From an uncultured Bacteroidales bacterium (GTDB lineage: Bacteria; Bacteroidota; Bacteroidia; Bacteroidales; UBA932): a stretch of DNA of 64,000 nt. Of this stretch, positions 61,424 to 64,000 are shown in pieces (the stretch's first letter is position 1; every line of letters starts with the position of its first letter). Where the stretch lies: NCBI GenBank assembly GCA_949286415.1, contig CASEBV010000006.1, forward strand, positions 1 through 64,000, in the 5' to 3' direction. The translations under genes were made by a program, and so were the position numbers. Below the pieces are notes generated by a model. The model had not been told where the DNA came from and ran no database searches. It worked only from the letters and a program-made list of their open reading frames with translations.

Positions 61424-62692
61424 ATGAACGGATGGCTCGCCCTGAGCCCGATGGCCGTATTCCTCGGCGTATATCTCGTGTCATCCCTGGCTGCAGGCGA
61501 TTTCTATAAGATTCCGCTGGCAGCGGCATTTCTGCTGGCTTCGGCGTATGCCCTTCTCATCACACCGGGGACGGCGGAGAACAAGATATCCGTGTTCTCA
61601 TCCGGCGCCGGAGAGAAGAATGTGCTGCTGATGATATGGATTTTCGTGCTTGCAGGAGCCTTTGCCAGCACGGCAGAGGCCATCGGGGCAATCGATGCCG
61701 CCGTCAATTTCACACTGGCGGTTCTCCCCGGGAAATTTGTCTATGCAGGCATCTTCCTCGCCGCCTGCTTCATTTCCATGTCCATCGGAACGAGCGTGGG
61801 GACCATCGTAGCCCTCGTGCCCGTGGCTGCCGGAATAGCGCAGGAGGCCGGGACAAGCGTTCCCTTCATGACGGCAATAGTGGCCGGAGGAGCGTTCTTC
61901 GGGGACAATCTGTCTTTTATCTCCGACACCACGATAGCCTCGACGCGGACCCAGGGATGTCCGATGTCCGACAAATTCAAGGTCAATGTCAGGATTGTCG
62001 CCCCGGCGGCCGTCATCGTCACCGCAATATATATTATAATAGGTCTCGGAAATGAAATCCCGACTGAAGCAGGGCAGATAGGATGGGTCAGGCTCATTCC
62101 ATACCTGCTCGTCATCTTTCTTGCAGTGGCCGGGGTGAATGTGGTCGCAGTGCTGGCTCTCGGCATCTCAGCGAATGCCGTCATCGGGGCCGCGCAGGGA
62201 AGCCTTTCGTGGAGCGGCTGGCTCGGGGCCATCGGAGACGGCATCGGGAGCATGGGCGAGCTGATCATTGTGACAATGCTGGCCGGCGGAATGCTTGAAC
62301 TCATCCGGCACAACGGAGGACTGGACTTTCTCACAGGGCTGCTGACAAAGAGAATCAGAGGGAAAAGAGGAGCGGAGCTCAGCATCGCCGCCCTCGTCAG
62401 CCTCACCAACCTGTGCACGGCGAACAATACAGTGGCCATAATAACTTCCGGACGCATCGCCAGAGAAATTTCCGAAAAATTCGGCCTTGACTCGCGCAAG
62501 ACGGCAAGTATCCTTGACACATTCTCTTGTTTCATACAGGGCATCATACCCTATGGGGCACAGATGCTCATGGCCTCAGGCCTGGCCGGCGTGTCAGCCG
62601 TCTCGGTCATCGGCCACCTGTATTATCCGTTCATGATGGGAATCTGCGCCCTGCTGGCGATACTGCTGCGGCTGCCGCGGCAATATTCCTGA
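61424..62692 (+). CDS. nhaC: Na+/H+ antiporter NhaC family protein
   Basis: The 422-residue protein has 11-12 hydrophobic helices. Known NhaC proteins exchange sodium for protons and protect against sodium and alkaline pH. Visible family stretches are FISMSIGTSVGTIVALVPVAAGIAQEAG, GGAFFGDNLSFISDTTIASTRTQGC (Asp residues of the ion path) and NNTVAIITSGRIAREI. An in-frame ATG at 61394 adds 10 residues (MEIIPDIHKK) but lies almost at the predicted transcription start. Without a leader it is less likely, though not excluded. It is followed by a convergent regulator gene. Confidence 0.9.
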   Translation: MNGWLALSPMAVFLGVYLVSSLAAGDFYKIPLAAAFLLASAYALLITPGTAENKISVFSSGAGEKNVLLMIWIFVLAGAFASTAEAIGAIDAAVNFTLAVLPGKFVYAGIFLAACFISMSIGTSVGTIVALVPVAAGIAQEAGTSVPFMTAIVAGGAFFGDNLSFISDTTIASTRTQGCPMSDKFKVNVRIVAPAAVIVTAIYIIIGLGNEIPTEAGQIGWVRLIPYLLVIFLAVAGVNVVAVLALGISANAVIGAAQGSLSWSGWLGAIGDGIGSMGELIIVTMLAGGMLELIRHNGGLDFLTGLLTKRIRGKRGAELSIAALVSLTNLCTANNTVAIITSGRIAREISEKFGLDSRKTASILDTFSCFIQGIIPYGAQMLMASGLAGVSAVSVIGHLYYPFMMGICALLAILLRLPRQYS

Positions 62693-62730
62693 AGACGGCA
62701 GCATTTCCACTCAGCCTGGCGCGAGGACTG

Positions 62731-63336
62731 TCATTCCACGGAACTGGAGTCTATGAGATTGTTGAGCAGGGCATAGACGGTGAGGCCGGCGACGGTCTTG
62801 ATGCCGGTCTTGCGGGTAATGTTTTTCCTGTGGGAAATGACGGTATAGATGGAGATGTTGTAGAGGTCGGCGATTTCTTTGTTGAGCATGCCCTTGGCGA
62901 CGCAGATGAGTATTTCCTTTTCGCGGGAGGAGAGCTCGAGGCTGTCAGACTTCGGGGATTCCTCATGAGACGACAGGGCTGAGCGCAGCTTTCTGATTAT
63001 GACGGCAGGCGCATCATATATGTTGATGACTTCATCGTACTGCTTCCACACCTCGTCTTCCATTGCCATGGTCTGAAGGGCCACCACCGCGGCATCGGTA
63101 TATTCCGCAATATGGCTGCGGCCCTCGGCTCTGCCTGCATAGTCGAAGACTATCGGGTCGATTATTATCAGGTCGGCGCCTATGGTCCTGAGCCGCGCCT
63201 CGCTGGTCCTCGAAAGGTCGGACAATATCCCCTCGACCTTGAATTCTCCGAGGTCGCTGAAGACTCCTTCTATTCCTCTGACCATTATCCGTGAGGGTAT
63301 GATCAGCAGGACCTTCTTACTGTTCCCGTTTTTCAT
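62731..63336 (-). CDS. LuxR family transcriptional regulator with an incomplete receiver domain
   Basis: The 201-residue protein has a C-terminal LuxR helix-turn-helix: LELSSREKEILICVAKGMLNKEIADLYNISIYTVISHRKNI (near residues 132-173). The N-terminal 120 residues look like a response-regulator receiver (VLLIIPSRIMVRGIEGVF, then GADLIIIDP). The acidic pair that normally follows the first strand (DD) is replaced by PS. The Asp at the expected phosphorylation position remains. It overlaps the hemerythrin-like gene upstream by 20 nt, so the two are co-expressed. No histidine kinase is in the window. Confidence 0.85.
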   Translation of the reverse strand: MKNGNSKKVLLIIPSRIMVRGIEGVFSDLGEFKVEGILSDLSRTSEARLRTIGADLIIIDPIVFDYAGRAEGRSHIAEYTDAAVVALQTMAMEDEVWKQYDEVINIYDAPAVIIRKLRSALSSHEESPKSDSLELSSREKEILICVAKGMLNKEIADLYNISIYTVISHRKNITRKTGIKTVAGLTVYALLNNLIDSSSVE

Positions 63337-64000
63337 TTTCCTCCAATCTGTTTACCATCGGCACAAGGACATTGTTCTCGATTGCGGTGTGTCTGTCAAG
63401 GTCATCCTCAAGGAAGAAAATATGATAGAGCACGCTGTTTCTCAGGACAGTGTCACATACTGACGGAAGGTATTTCATCACTATGTTCTTCAGGTCGTTG
63501 AGTTTCTCGTCTATGTTGCTGTGGTTCTCCTCGAACTGCTCCATCGAGTAGCCGTCGTGCGTGTCATGGGCAAGAAGAGCCGCGACATACGGGAATACCG
63601 TATTCTCTTCGTATGCAAAATGGTTCTCGACTTCTTTCTTGTATTCGGAAAAGAACCTGAACATGACTTTCTGCTGGTTCCCGTCGCACGGAAGCACCAG
63701 TTCCCCTATGGTCTGCTCCAGCTTCCTGAGCTCGTCGTCAAGATAGAAGGAGTGCGAACTGTGGAGATATTTCACGATGTCGGCAGGATTGCCGGCCTTG
63801 AGGAGCTCATTGGGGGCGATATAGTCATCATAAGTGTATACCCCGCATATCAGCAGGAAGGAACTGACATCTATGCCGTGGCTGCGGCACACTTCCGCCA
63901 CAGTATTTTCTCCGAATCCGAGGTCTATCCCGAGGCGGGAAAGAACTATGAGCAGAGAATAGTTCAGCTCTATGAGGTCCGCCAGCTTCATCGTCGGGGA
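63317..64000 (-). CDS. Hemerythrin-domain protein, RIC/ScdA-like, 5' end beyond the window
   Basis: About 227 residues are visible. An ATG is at 63991, but the frame continues without a stop to the window edge and the true start is probably outside. The first 100 residues resemble the ScdA N-terminal region (LIELNYSLLIVLSRLGIDLGFG, then VAEVCRSHGIDVSSFLLIC) without its usual double Cys. The hemerythrin-like part has di-iron ligands in the same pattern as RIC proteins: His in SSHSFYLDDEL, HxxxE in ENHFAYEENTV, His in EENHSNIDEK and HxxxE in DRHTAIENN. RIC proteins repair iron-sulfur clusters damaged by nitric oxide or oxygen. The coupling to a LuxR regulator suggests a stress-response or sensing role; this is inference. 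Confidence 0.83.
   Translation of the reverse strand, partial: SPTMKLADLIELNYSLLIVLSRLGIDLGFGENTVAEVCRSHGIDVSSFLLICGVYTYDDYIAPNELLKAGNPADIVKYLHSSHSFYLDDELRKLEQTIGELVLPCDGNQQKVMFRFFSEYKKEVENHFAYEENTVFPYVAALLAHDTHDGYSMEQFEENHSNIDEKLNDLKNIVMKYLPSVCDTVLRNSVLYHIFFLEDDLDRHTAIENNVLVPMVNRLEENEKREQ

Overview
The window is a 64 kb piece of a chromosome from the phylum Bacteroidota, most likely order Bacteroidales. The main evidence is two SusC/SusD polysaccharide-utilisation loci, many lipoprotein signal peptides, and repeated promoters of the Bacteroides type (TTG or TTTG, a gap of about 20 nt, then TAnnTTTG). Other support is a DAHP synthase fused to chorismate mutase, DUF2007 and DUF3109 genes and a SusC with a carboxypeptidase-regulatory-like domain. 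The moderately high GC content would suit Alistipes-like or uncultured gut lineages, but I cannot fix the genus. I saw no rRNA, tRNA, IS element, prophage or CRISPR array.

Layout. 1-172 is the start of a cut-off membrane gene. 173-1135 is non-coding and filled with structured repeats. 1136-4590 encodes a GH92 alpha-mannosidase and a GH88 hydrolase, and 4606-5862 is adenosylhomocysteinase. 6055-13079 is a first glycan operon on the minus strand, transcribed SusC, SusD, GH18 endoglycosidase, DUF1735/LamG protein. 13344-14221 is an AbiE-like toxin-antitoxin pair. 14283-24248 is housekeeping: pfkA, dusB, lpxK, DAHP synthase/chorismate mutase, frr, pyrH, a lone sdhC, an aminopeptidase P and hemW. 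24276-33422 holds less known Bacteroidota genes: coiled-coil membrane protein, DUF2007, DUF3109, an M16-like protein without its zinc motif, a TPR protein, a U32 protein and an orphan lipoprotein. 33561-47471 is mostly cell envelope and information processing: prmC, ddl, PBP1A, topA, an Lrp regulator, ispD and the shape cluster mreB-mreC-mreD-mrdA-rodA. 47503-48966 is a VWA lipoprotein. 49156-56222 is a second SusC-SusD-GH18-DUF1735/LamG operon with the same gene order as the first. 56580-64000 has an Rpn-type nuclease, a polysaccharide flippase, a cyclophilin lipoprotein, a HAD hydrolase, queH, an NhaC antiporter, an unusual LuxR regulator and a RIC-like hemerythrin protein.

How the parts work together. 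GH18 enzymes next to SusC/D and a DUF1735/LamG surface protein, with a GH92 mannosidase nearby, look like machinery for releasing and trimming high-mannose N-glycans from host or dietary glycoproteins. PBP1A, Ddl, the Mre/Rod proteins, the flippase and LpxK build the envelope. No sensor or ECF sigma/anti-sigma pair is linked to either glycan operon. Both susC genes instead carry a run of eight G just after the signal-peptide codons.

The most unusual content is a family of palindromic elements. Seven full modules with 25-nt linkers form an array at 369-762. Related single palindromes occur at 13219-13254, 14237-14272 and 56346-56390. Two of these bracket the AbiE-like pair and one lies just upstream of the Rpn nuclease gene.
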